Assembly: GCA_002328485.1 (NCBI GenBank)
Contig: DCUF01000038.1
Location: 15,627-28,488, forward strand
Length of the DNA: 12,862 nucleotides
Direction: 5' to 3'
DNA from: Deltaproteobacteria bacterium UBA2221
GTDB taxonomy: Bacteria; Desulfobacterota; Syntrophorhabdia; Syntrophorhabdales; WCHB1-27
In this document: piece after piece, positions 6,109 to 12,235 of the stretch
Position numbering within the stretch: the first letter of the stretch is position 1
How the letters are laid out: each line of letters opens with the position of its first letter
Translations under genes and position numbers: made by a program
The notes under the pieces: generated by a model
Told to the model about the DNA's origin: nothing
The model's input: the letters and a program-made list of their open reading frames with translations, nothing else
Database searches by the model: none

Positions 6109-6227
6109 TAAGGGCCTATCAGCGGCATCCGACGGAGGCGGTTGTGGAACCCGTCGATAAGCAGGCTTAGAACCCTCTGCATTTTCCGAAAAGTTTCCTC
6201 GGTATGGCACCGAGGGAGGCGGTGAAT
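6109..6227 (+). other. Structured leader before the second MoaD-like gene
   Basis: Three hairpins can be drawn on +: CGACGG (6130-6135) with CCGTCG (6151-6156); GCAG (6161-6164) with CTGC (6177-6180); CCTCGGT (6197-6203) with ACCGAGG (6209-6215). The last one pairs part of the ribosome site GGGAGG (6214-6219), so it could block translation of the gene at 6228. I could not match the leader to a known riboswitch class. No clear + promoter was found. Confidence 0.4.
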
Positions 6228-6512
6228 ATGAAGATCCAAGTGACGTTTCGTGGCATAGCTCATCTCTACAAGGTGATGAACAAGAAATGGACTATAGACG
6301 TTGAGATTGCAGGGAACACGGTTCGCGACGTCATTAATGTCTTGGTTAGTAGATACGGTTCGATCGTAAAGCAAAGTCTCCTCGATCAGCAGGGTGACAT
6401 TGACATGGAACTGAGGCTGGTCCACAACGAACGGACGTTTCTCGAATATGGAGAGCGTATGGACGCCCCCTTGAGCGACGGTGACAAACTCTGGTTCATG
6501 GCCGTTGGGTGA
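6228..6512 (+). CDS. MoaD/ThiS-like ubiquitin-fold protein 2 (no terminal diglycine)
   Basis: This 94-residue protein is a beta-grasp MoaD/ThiS homolog: MKIQVTFRGI start, TVRDVINVLVSRYGSIVKQSLLD at 31-53, ELRLVHNERTF at 61-71 and PLSDGDKLWF at 81-90. It aligns along its length with the product at 3986-4267 (shared TVR-DVI/ELI, SRYG/SQYG, LLD/VLD, GDID/GDVD, HN). It ends FMAVG, again without the Gly-Gly needed for sulfur transfer. ATG 6228 is chosen because GGGAGG lies 8 bp upstream; the in-frame ATG at 6204 falls in the loop of a hairpin and has no ribosome site. The gene is divergent from the DUF134::NifX fusion and shares its operator region. Confidence 0.72.
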   Translation: MKIQVTFRGIAHLYKVMNKKWTIDVEIAGNTVRDVINVLVSRYGSIVKQSLLDQQGDIDMELRLVHNERTFLEYGERMDAPLSDGDKLWFMAVG

Positions 6513-6732
6513 GGGTAGAACGACCACGCAGTCAGTCTGACTGCAAACGACAACCTGATGGAAAGAACCCGAGCGCCACGACGGTCCCCCTCTTCTCCAG
6601 GTGCTTGGGGAAGCGATAAGGGACTTGCCCCATGAGGAGCAAGGCCGCTGTCCGGGGAGGTTAAGGCAACAGGGGAATTCAGTCCGGACAATCGCACAAA
6701 CGAGGACAGCTCGTAATCCCGGGACTCGAAAA
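6513..6732. other. Gap between convergent MoaD-like and LysR genes, with palindromes
   Basis: No gene was recognised in these 220 bp. They hold a perfect 17-bp palindrome, GCAGTCAGTCTGACTGC (6528-6544). A long-range stem pairs TGTCCGG (6649-6655) with CCGGACA (6684-6690). On -, ACGAG (6714-6710) pairs with CTCGT (6704-6700) and a few T follow, which is at best a weak terminator for the LysR gene. Confidence 0.4.
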
Positions 6733-7731
6733 TCACTTATACCCAACAAGACGAAGACATTCTCTGTCCTCGAGGCTTATCTTTACGGACCCTTTCGTCC
6801 TGCCCCGTTCCCCGACCATGTCCGCCGTTCTTCCCAGGTCCCCGGGATCACAACTCTCTTTCAGGAATTTCACAAACGTGGAGGCTGCCGGGGAAAGGGT
6901 CTTCCCTTTGCGATGAATGACGTCTATATCGAGTGCTAGGCAACGATCCTTCAGCTTGACTTCCCGCAGACAGCCCTGCCTAATTTCGGTCCGCACAGAA
7001 ATACTGGCAAGCAGGGAATAACCTCTGTTTTTCTTGACCATATCCTTGATGAATTCGGTATTCTCTGACTCGATGACCGACGATGGCTTCAGCCCCATGC
7101 TCCTGAATGCAGCCGACGTCGCCAACCGCGTTGCGGAACCCTCGTCCCGACAAATAATAGGTAATCGGCTCAGGTCCCGCAAAGACACCTCTTCTTTCTT
7201 GAGCAGTTCACTGTCGGGAGAGACAACGACGACGATTCTGTCCCTGCTAAAAGGTTTCGTGGAGATCTTCTTTGGATAAGGTATACGGGCAGTCAAGGCC
7301 AGTTCGACGTGGTGATCCATAACCCCTTTGACCAACTCATCTGAGCTGCCTTCCGAAAGAAAGACCTTGATTCGTGGGTAGAGATCCTGAAAGAATGAGA
7401 TTGCCTGGGGCATGATGTACTGGGCAATTGCCTTGGTAGTGCCCACCCGCAACTCCCCGCTTCTTAATGATCTGATCTCCATGACAGCTCTATCGGCCTC
7501 TTCCTCTAGCGCAAAAATCTTTTCGGCATACGAAAAAAGCGTCCGGCCGATTTCGGTCAGCAAAAAATCTTTTCCATATTTGTCTAAGAGTTTGGATCCC
7601 AGATACCGCTCCAGGGAGCGAACCTGGATGAAGACTGCCGGGTCCGTAACCAAAAGCTCCTCCGCCGCCTTAGAAAAGGCCCCCGTCTTGGCAACGGCGT
7701 AGAATGCTTTCAGTTGATTCAGATTTAGCAT
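6733..7731 (-). CDS. LysR family transcriptional regulator
   Basis: This is a 332-residue protein. MLNLNQLKAFYAVAKTGAFS begins a LysR-type winged helix-turn-helix (about 18-37), followed by a substrate-binding domain to about 295 (SGELRVGTTKAIAQYIMP, DHHVELALTARIP, GYSLLASISV). The recognition helix region reads VTDPAVFIQVRSLE rather than the usual S-Q-P/A-V-S-x-x-I, and a tail of about 35 basic residues (300-332) extends past the usual end near 300. The start is MLNLNQLK (7731), the family N-terminus; the frame runs 66 codons further upstream, but that part is not LysR-like. The upstream divergent gene encodes an exported protein, not an obvious metabolic target. The effector is unknown. Confidence 0.9.
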   Translation of the reverse strand: MLNLNQLKAFYAVAKTGAFSKAAEELLVTDPAVFIQVRSLERYLGSKLLDKYGKDFLLTEIGRTLFSYAEKIFALEEEADRAVMEIRSLRSGELRVGTTKAIAQYIMPQAISFFQDLYPRIKVFLSEGSSDELVKGVMDHHVELALTARIPYPKKISTKPFSRDRIVVVVSPDSELLKKEEVSLRDLSRLPIICRDEGSATRLATSAAFRSMGLKPSSVIESENTEFIKDMVKKNRGYSLLASISVRTEIRQGCLREVKLKDRCLALDIDVIHRKGKTLSPAASTFVKFLKESCDPGDLGRTADMVGERGRTKGSVKISLEDRECLRLVGYK

Positions 7732-8101
7732 GGGTCTTCCCCTTCTTAAGCGGACCCAGCTAAAAACGGCCTTCGATCCTAAGAAGAGGCTCAAGTGTAA
7801 GGCACTTTTCCTTGTTCTGTCAACAAAAACGCCTTTGCCGAAAACAGGATAGAAACCGCCTGGCCTCCTGGCGGCAATCAATGGGGTCGTCATGGCGTGA
7901 TTCGATCCCCTCTCTCTCATTGTCTCCACTCTTTCACGTCATTCGGTACATTTTTACCTAATGTCAACCCCATTTTCTGTCGACAAACGCCTATAGGGAG
8001 CCTGCACGACGAGGACAATACAAGATCGCCTGACCGACGAATTAGAGTTGGGGGTACGTGAGCACTCTGCCTGGGGTCAAGGAGCGAGGAAATTTAATAC
8101 A
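7732..8101. other. Divergent intergenic region of LysR and exported-protein genes
   Basis: These 370 bp contain the likely LysR promoter (7794-7823, -) and an inverted pair, TTCTTA near 7744 and TAAGAA near 7780, in the LysR leader. A second - TTGACA at 7967-7962 has no good -10 box. A + ribosome site, GAGGA (8086-8090), lies 11 bp before ATG 8102. No + promoter or further gene was recognised. Confidence 0.5.
7794..7823 (-). promoter_or_regulatory. Likely LysR gene promoter
   Basis: On - a perfect TTGACA (7823-7818) is followed after 18 bp by TACACT (7799-7794). A start near 7788 leaves a leader of about 57 bases before ATG 7731. Confidence 0.5.
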
Positions 8102-9184
8102 ATGAAGCGGGCCATGATCATCTGTATGCTTATCGTGGCTTGCCCCTTTTGGTTCTTCCAGGAAGCACTGGGCGCACCGAAGCCTCTGCGAACGGCGTCT
8201 ATCCGGGCCGGCTACCAACAGACACCAGCCGGCACAGCCTCGTATAAAGCTTCGTACAAAGACAGCAAAAGACGCCACCGAGTTCACCGTAATTCCAAGC
8301 GATTCAGGGCGCACCGAAGGTACGTGTCTATCCGTAAGATCGCCCGTAACGGTATGGCTCCAGCGCGGTACTCTCCCCGCACCAGCGTCTACGGCAGGCG
8401 AAATGGCCGCACCCTGAACCTCGTTCTGGACAACGCCCGATTTATACGATCTAACTCAAGAAACACCAGAAGCACCGTGAGTGCGCAGCAGTTCGGGAAA
8501 GATGTACCGAAAAAGCGACCCAGCCAAGGTGAGCGTCGCCAGGTCTTGGCGCCGGTGCCACCAGTCCACATCACTAGTCCGAGGCGATTACCCCTCATCA
8601 CGCTGAACGACGATGGCAGGATAAGTGCAAATATTGAAGCACGACCCCTTGATGACGTTCTTAGATCCTTACTGGAGAAGAATCTCATAGAGTTCAAGGG
8701 TGTTTTGCCTCTGGGAACGATGGTCACCACCCGGTTCGCCGATTTTTCGCCAGAGCAGGCCCTCCGCGAAATTATGCAAGGATACAATTACGCGCTCATA
8801 CGGGAGACGGCGCCAGACAAGCTGATCCTTGTGGTAATAAGCCGGTCGAAAAGGGACGTCCGTATGGAATCAGAAATCGTGGGGCCAACGATTGTGGAAA
8901 AGCATGTTGACACTCCAGCTTATGCCGCGCGCGATGCGACCGAAGTGGCGAAATTGCAGCACCTATGCAGACAAGTAAACAGGACGGATCAGGCAGCATT
9001 GTCTAAGAGACCGGAGGTCTTGATTACGCTATCTGAAAGAACGGCGCCAAGGGCCGCGGAAAACCAAGGAGGTGCTCCGGCCGACGAGAACATGGAGGTC
9101 GAGGCAGAGACCATATCGGCCGAATACTCTTCCCACAACGTTCCAAGAATCGCTTCAACCACAAAAGATAGGGTGATAGACTAG
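8102..9184 (+). CDS. Exported basic protein with possible STN-like domain
   Basis: This is a 360-residue protein that I do not recognise as a whole. Residues 1-24 look like a Sec signal peptide (MKR, then IICMLIVACPFWFF, cut near ALG-A), so it should act in the periplasm. Residues about 50-105 are rich in Arg, Lys and Tyr and poor in fold. Residues about 171-248 (ISANIEARPLDDVLRSLLEK, TTRFADFSPEQALREIMQGYNY, KLILVVISR) follow the beta-helix-beta pattern of secretin/TonB short N-terminal (STN) domains: an amphipathic PLDDVLRSLL helix, then a PEQALREIMQGY helix and a closing strand. The C-terminal 110 residues are polar and look disordered. No secretin barrel follows. ATG 8102 fits the signal peptide; the frame extends 18 codons further up without a leader. 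Its stop overlaps the response regulator's. The STN call is tentative. Confidence 0.7.
   Translation: MKRAMIICMLIVACPFWFFQEALGAPKPLRTASIRAGYQQTPAGTASYKASYKDSKRRHRVHRNSKRFRAHRRYVSIRKIARNGMAPARYSPRTSVYGRRNGRTLNLVLDNARFIRSNSRNTRSTVSAQQFGKDVPKKRPSQGERRQVLAPVPPVHITSPRRLPLITLNDDGRISANIEARPLDDVLRSLLEKNLIEFKGVLPLGTMVTTRFADFSPEQALREIMQGYNYALIRETAPDKLILVVISRSKRDVRMESEIVGPTIVEKHVDTPAYAARDATEVAKLQHLCRQVNRTDQAALSKRPEVLITLSERTAPRAAENQGGAPADENMEVEAETISAEYSSHNVPRIASTTKDRVID
9181..9184. other. CTAG shared stop of two convergent genes
   Basis: TAG read on + (9182-9184) ends the exported protein, and TAG on - (9183-9181) ends the response regulator. There is no room for a terminator between the genes, so each transcript must run into the other. 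Confidence 0.9.
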
Positions 9185-9840
9185 TGGTCGAGCGATGTAA
9201 TACCTTCCTTAATGGCATATTTGGTCAGCTCGGCTATGCTACTGAGGCCGAGCTTCTTCATGATCTGCTTGCGGTGTGTCTCGACAGTTTTTGTGCTGAC
9301 ATTTAAGATGGAAGCAATCATTTTGGTCGCATTGCCTTCGGCGAGAAGCTGAAGCACTTCCCTCTCCCTTGGGGTAAGAAGGTCGTAAACGGTAGAATCA
9401 TTTCCCGATCGATTGTTGAGGTACTCGTTCACTACCACGCCTGTCACTTTTTGGCTTAAGTACATGTGACCACTGGATACGGTTCGGATTGCACCGACCA
9501 GTTCCTCGAATGCGCAATCCTTCAACAGGTAGCCAGAGGCCCCGGCCTTCAGCATCTCTACCACGAATCTTTTATCCGAGTGCATGGATAGGGCGATTAC
9601 CTTGATATCACTCGTCCGGGCGAGTATCTGACGGGTCGCCTCTATACCGTTCAAATCCGGCATGCCAATGTCCATGATCACGATGTCGGGGCGCAATTTC
9701 TCGCTCACCCGGACGGCCGAGATTCCATCCTGTACCTCGTCCACAACCTCCATGTCCGACTGTTTTTGCAGGAGTGAGCGTAAACCCTCGCGTATGATTT
9801 TATGGTCGTCTGCCAAAAGAATCCGCATGCTCAAGGACAT
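9181..9840 (-). CDS. NarL/FixJ-type response regulator (receiver plus LuxR HTH)
   Basis: This 219-residue protein has a receiver domain with acid pocket D11-D12, phospho-acceptor D57 (VIMDIGMP), S85 and K107 (GYLLKD), then a LuxR-type helix-turn-helix at about 150-205 (LTPREREVLQLLAEG, KMIASILNVSTKTVETHRKQIMKKLG). All key residues for phosphorylation are present. No histidine kinase is seen in the window, so it is an orphan here. ATG 9840 or 9828 could be the start; neither has a strong ribosome site nearby. It converges with the exported-protein gene, with both stops in one CTAG. The 150 bp upstream (9841-9991) hold no other gene. Confidence 0.93.
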   Translation of the reverse strand: MSLSMRILLADDHKIIREGLRSLLQKQSDMEVVDEVQDGISAVRVSEKLRPDIVIMDIGMPDLNGIEATRQILARTSDIKVIALSMHSDKRFVVEMLKAGASGYLLKDCAFEELVGAIRTVSSGHMYLSQKVTGVVVNEYLNNRSGNDSTVYDLLTPREREVLQLLAEGNATKMIASILNVSTKTVETHRKQIMKKLGLSSIAELTKYAIKEGITSLDH

Positions 9841-9991
9841 CGATTGTTCAAACCGCCCTGTTGCCGTCCTCCCTCAAAAGTAAGGATAGAAGGAGGCAGA
9901 CACTACACATCGCATAGAGCAAGCGGGCTCCCTTCGAAAATCCCGATCCAATCGACAGAGCCCTCGCTCCCTGCGGTTGCTGCAACAAGCC
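9841..9991. other. Gap between the response regulator and the antiporter operon
   Basis: No gene or clear promoter was found in these 151 bp. On - an upstream GAGGGAGG lies too far (about 26 bases) from ATG 9840 to serve as its ribosome site. A small palindrome, GTTGCTGCAAC, lies near 9975-9985. Confidence 0.4.
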
Positions 9992-11302
9992 TCAAAAGAA
10001 GATAAAGGTAATCAGTAAGAATAAGGGGATCAGAATACCCACCGACCAGGCCATGTAGCCGAAGAAGGAAGGCATCTCTATACCGTTCTCCTCACAGATG
10101 GCCTTGACCATGAAATTTGGTCCATTGCCCACATAGGTATTGGCACCCATAAAGACGGCTCCCACAGATATGGCCTTGAGAAAGAGCTGCGGGACACCCA
10201 CGATCAGATTCTCAGTGACGCCCTGGACAACTGCCACGCTTTTTGCAGCGGCCATAAACACAAGATAGGTAGGGGCATTATCGAGGAAGCTGGATAAACT
10301 GCCCGTTGCCCAGAAGAATTTCCAGGGCACATTGACCCCCAGCTCGCTGCCGCTCACCTCCAGGATCTTCATGGGGGGAACCATGGTGACGAAGATGCCG
10401 GCAAAGAGCAGGGCCACCTCGATGATGGGGTGATAGGTAAAGGCATTCTCTTCACGAAGGGCGGTGGACGTGAAATAGAGTGAAAGACCTGCTGCTGCGA
10501 TCATAACAAACTCGCGGACGATGGGTGGAACAAAAAAGGCCCCGATGACCATGAGGAGGAAGATAAAATTGACGATACCCCGTATCTCAAGCTTTGGCCC
10601 AGAAACGGTGTCCATCTCCTCAAGGAGCGCTTCCTTATCTTCTTTCTTGATGAGATAGGAATCGACGAGATAGAAGAGGACGAGGAGAATGGCGACGGCA
10701 AAGATCCAGAAAGGGATCAGTTTGAATGTCCAGGTGAAGGGAACACCCCGCAAGAAGCCTAAGAAGAGGGGCGGATCACCGAGAGGGGTAAGCAGACCGC
10801 CGATGTTAGAGACAAGGAAGATAAAGAAGATGAAGATGTGCATCTTGTGCTTGCGCCAGCGGTTGGCCCTGATCATGGGTCGTATGAGGACCATGGAAGC
10901 ACCGGTAGTACCGATAAAGCTCGCAAAGACCGCTCCCACGAGAAGGAAGAGGGTATTCAGGGCCGGGGTCCCCCGGGCAGAAGTCTTGATCACCACGCCG
11001 CCGGCTATGATGAAGAGAGAACCGAGGAGGATGATAAAGGAAGCGTACTCGATGAGGGTATGGAGAAGGAGTATCTTCTCCTGCATCAGAATGACGATGG
11101 CTGCGGGGATGGCAAGGACCAAGGACACATAACCATACCTCTTGCCCCACCACTCACCATTCACAAGGGGCAGTATGGCGATGGAGAGGATCAGCAAAAC
11201 GAAGAAGGAGATAGACCATAAGGGAAAGACGACTTCATGCTCCGTCGATGCAAAGGCACAGACGGGGAATAGACTGAAGAGGATCGTATAGAGAAGGGCC
11301 AT
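9992..11302 (-). CDS. Ion transporter superfamily carrier, NhaD/CitMHS-like (probable Na+:H+ antiporter)
   Basis: This 436-residue integral inner-membrane protein starts with a hydrophobic, signal-like segment (MALLYTILFSLFPVCAFAST) and has many further membrane spans. It has IT-superfamily signatures: ASFIGTTGASMVLIRPMIRANR, VSNIGGLLTPLGDPPLFLGFLRG (helical hairpin with GDPP), and in the second half LSSFLDNAPTYLVF and GAVFMGANTYVGNGPNFMVKAI. Such proteins are usually named sodium:proton antiporters or putative citrate transporters. A strong GGAGG lies 8 bp before ATG 11302. It follows the cytidylate-kinase-like gene by 23 bp and lies downstream of a sodium-pump gene, which favours a Na+/H+ role in coupling the two ion gradients. 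Substrate is inferred, not shown. Confidence 0.87.
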   Translation of the reverse strand: MALLYTILFSLFPVCAFASTEHEVVFPLWSISFFVLLILSIAILPLVNGEWWGKRYGYVSLVLAIPAAIVILMQEKILLLHTLIEYASFIILLGSLFIIAGGVVIKTSARGTPALNTLFLLVGAVFASFIGTTGASMVLIRPMIRANRWRKHKMHIFIFFIFLVSNIGGLLTPLGDPPLFLGFLRGVPFTWTFKLIPFWIFAVAILLVLFYLVDSYLIKKEDKEALLEEMDTVSGPKLEIRGIVNFIFLLMVIGAFFVPPIVREFVMIAAAGLSLYFTSTALREENAFTYHPIIEVALLFAGIFVTMVPPMKILEVSGSELGVNVPWKFFWATGSLSSFLDNAPTYLVFMAAAKSVAVVQGVTENLIVGVPQLFLKAISVGAVFMGANTYVGNGPNFMVKAICEENGIEMPSFFGYMAWSVGILIPLFLLITFIFF

Positions 11303-11325
11303 TTCTCAAGCCTCCAATAACCTGG

Positions 11326-12159
11326 TTAATACAGCATGCGGGAGAGGACCCCCACTTTCAGTTGATCGACGACATTGGTGACCTCGGACATCTTCCCGAG
11401 CCCCTCAAGGAGCTTTTCCTTTTCGCCCTTGCCCCCTACCACACCCTTGGCAGTGAGCACACCGCCGTCGGCGTGGAACTCGATCGTGGGGCCATGGGCC
11501 AGTCCGAGATGGAAGACCACCATTTCTGCCTTTCGTTCGAGGAGCCTGTTCTTCAGCCATGCATCCGAACTATCCTGGCTTATGCCATCGACGAGGGATG
11601 TGGTGAAGGGGGTGACCAAGGTAAGCGCTTTCTCGGTTGGAATGAGGCTCAGGTTGATAACCATATGGAACTGGAGGGGATCGAAGAGGTCTTTGTCAAA
11701 GTAGTTCTTTATCCACTTCGACTTCTCTTTATCCTTGTCCTGGATGAGCTCCAGGGCATCATCGACGGTAAGGTTTTTTTCATGAGCGATGGATCGTACC
11801 CTCTCGGACAGGCTCCTCACAAGCTGGAGGCTGATCAAAGAGGGGTAGCCGGCGAACACGAGGTTCGCTCCTGCGCCTACGACAACGACATCTTCTGCCG
11901 CGGCCAGCTCATAGAGACAAAGGCTCAAGGCCGTCTTGTAGAAGATCCTATTCGTCATCAATTCGACCAGCTTACCGAGGAACCCCGGATCCACCTCATC
12001 CTCTATGCTTGAAAGCAAAGGGGAGCACTGTTCTGTGTTGTGCTCGATCTCTTTGATAAACGCCTCATCCACATAGCGATAGCCCAATTGCTCTGCAAGC
12101 TGCCTGGCGAATTGGCTTCCGCCCGAACCGTATGACCGCGAAACCGTGATTACCTTCAC
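11326..12159 (-). CDS. Cytidylate kinase-like protein with C-terminal BON-like domain
   Basis: This is a 277-residue cytoplasmic protein. Residues 1-195 match the cytidylate-kinase-like P-loop family: VITVSRSYGSGGSQFARQLAEQLGYRYVD (P-loop 8-15), GAGANLVF at 96-102 and a lid region with DKDKEKSKWIKNYF. About 203-268 (LKNRLLERKAEM, IEFHADGGVLTAKGVV, KEKLLEGLGKMSEVTNVVDQL) look like a BON fold, a domain otherwise seen in periplasmic or membrane-associated proteins. The start is GTG 12159, with GGAGG 5 bp upstream and the family's usual KVITVSR; the frame extends 21 codons further up into the two hairpins. True cytidylate kinases are shorter, so a standard CMP kinase role is doubtful. It sits between a decarboxylase subunit and an antiporter gene. 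The BON call is tentative. Confidence 0.8.
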   Translation of the reverse strand: MKVITVSRSYGSGGSQFARQLAEQLGYRYVDEAFIKEIEHNTEQCSPLLSSIEDEVDPGFLGKLVELMTNRIFYKTALSLCLYELAAAEDVVVVGAGANLVFAGYPSLISLQLVRSLSERVRSIAHEKNLTVDDALELIQDKDKEKSKWIKNYFDKDLFDPLQFHMVINLSLIPTEKALTLVTPFTTSLVDGISQDSSDAWLKNRLLERKAEMVVFHLGLAHGPTIEFHADGGVLTAKGVVGGKGEKEKLLEGLGKMSEVTNVVDQLKVGVLSRMLY

Positions 12160-12181
12160 GAGAGCCTCCACAATAAGCTGG

Positions 12182-12198
12182 TACCCTGCAACAGGGTA
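12182..12198. other. Hairpin 1 between gcdB-like and kinase-like genes
   Basis: TACCCTG (12182-12188) and CAGGGTA (12192-12198) form a perfect 7-bp stem with a 3-base loop, 23 bp before the GTG start. There is no T tract. Confidence 0.55.
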
Positions 12199-12202
12199 GA
12201 TA

Positions 12203-12228
12203 AGGAGGATGCCCGGAGACATCCTCCT
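12203..12228. other. Hairpin 2 between gcdB-like and kinase-like genes
   Basis: AGGAGGATG (12203-12211) and CATCCTCCT (12220-12228) form a perfect 9-bp stem with an 8-base loop, 8 bp after the decarboxylase stop codon. It lacks a T tract in the - reading (TATCT follows), so partial termination or 3'-end protection of the upstream message is more likely than full termination. Confidence 0.6.
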
Positions 12229-12235
12229 GTATGGA

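Noticed and set aside
6109..6227. Molybdenum-cofactor riboswitch before the MoaD-like gene
   Set aside because: Stems are present, but I could not line up the conserved core, so I list only a structured leader.
6601..6732. Cobalamin-type riboswitch near AGGGGAATTCAGTCC
   Set aside because: The gene downstream on + is absent and the conserved cobalamin box could not be found.
6105..6749. Open frame of 214 codons on - across the second MoaD-like gene
   Set aside because: It is antisense to a gene with clear beta-grasp sequence and a ribosome site, and its protein has no family resemblance.
10689..11221. Long + frames opposite the antiporter gene
   Set aside because: They lie antisense to the membrane protein and read as low-complexity charged sequence.
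11362..12012. 216-codon + frame opposite the kinase-like gene
   Set aside because: It is the mirror of a recognised P-loop protein; no ribosome site or family match.
12160..12222. Upstream ATG start of the kinase-like protein at 12222
   Set aside because: It lies within the 9-bp hairpin with AGGAGG directly touching it; GTG 12159 has well-placed GGAGG and the family N-terminus.
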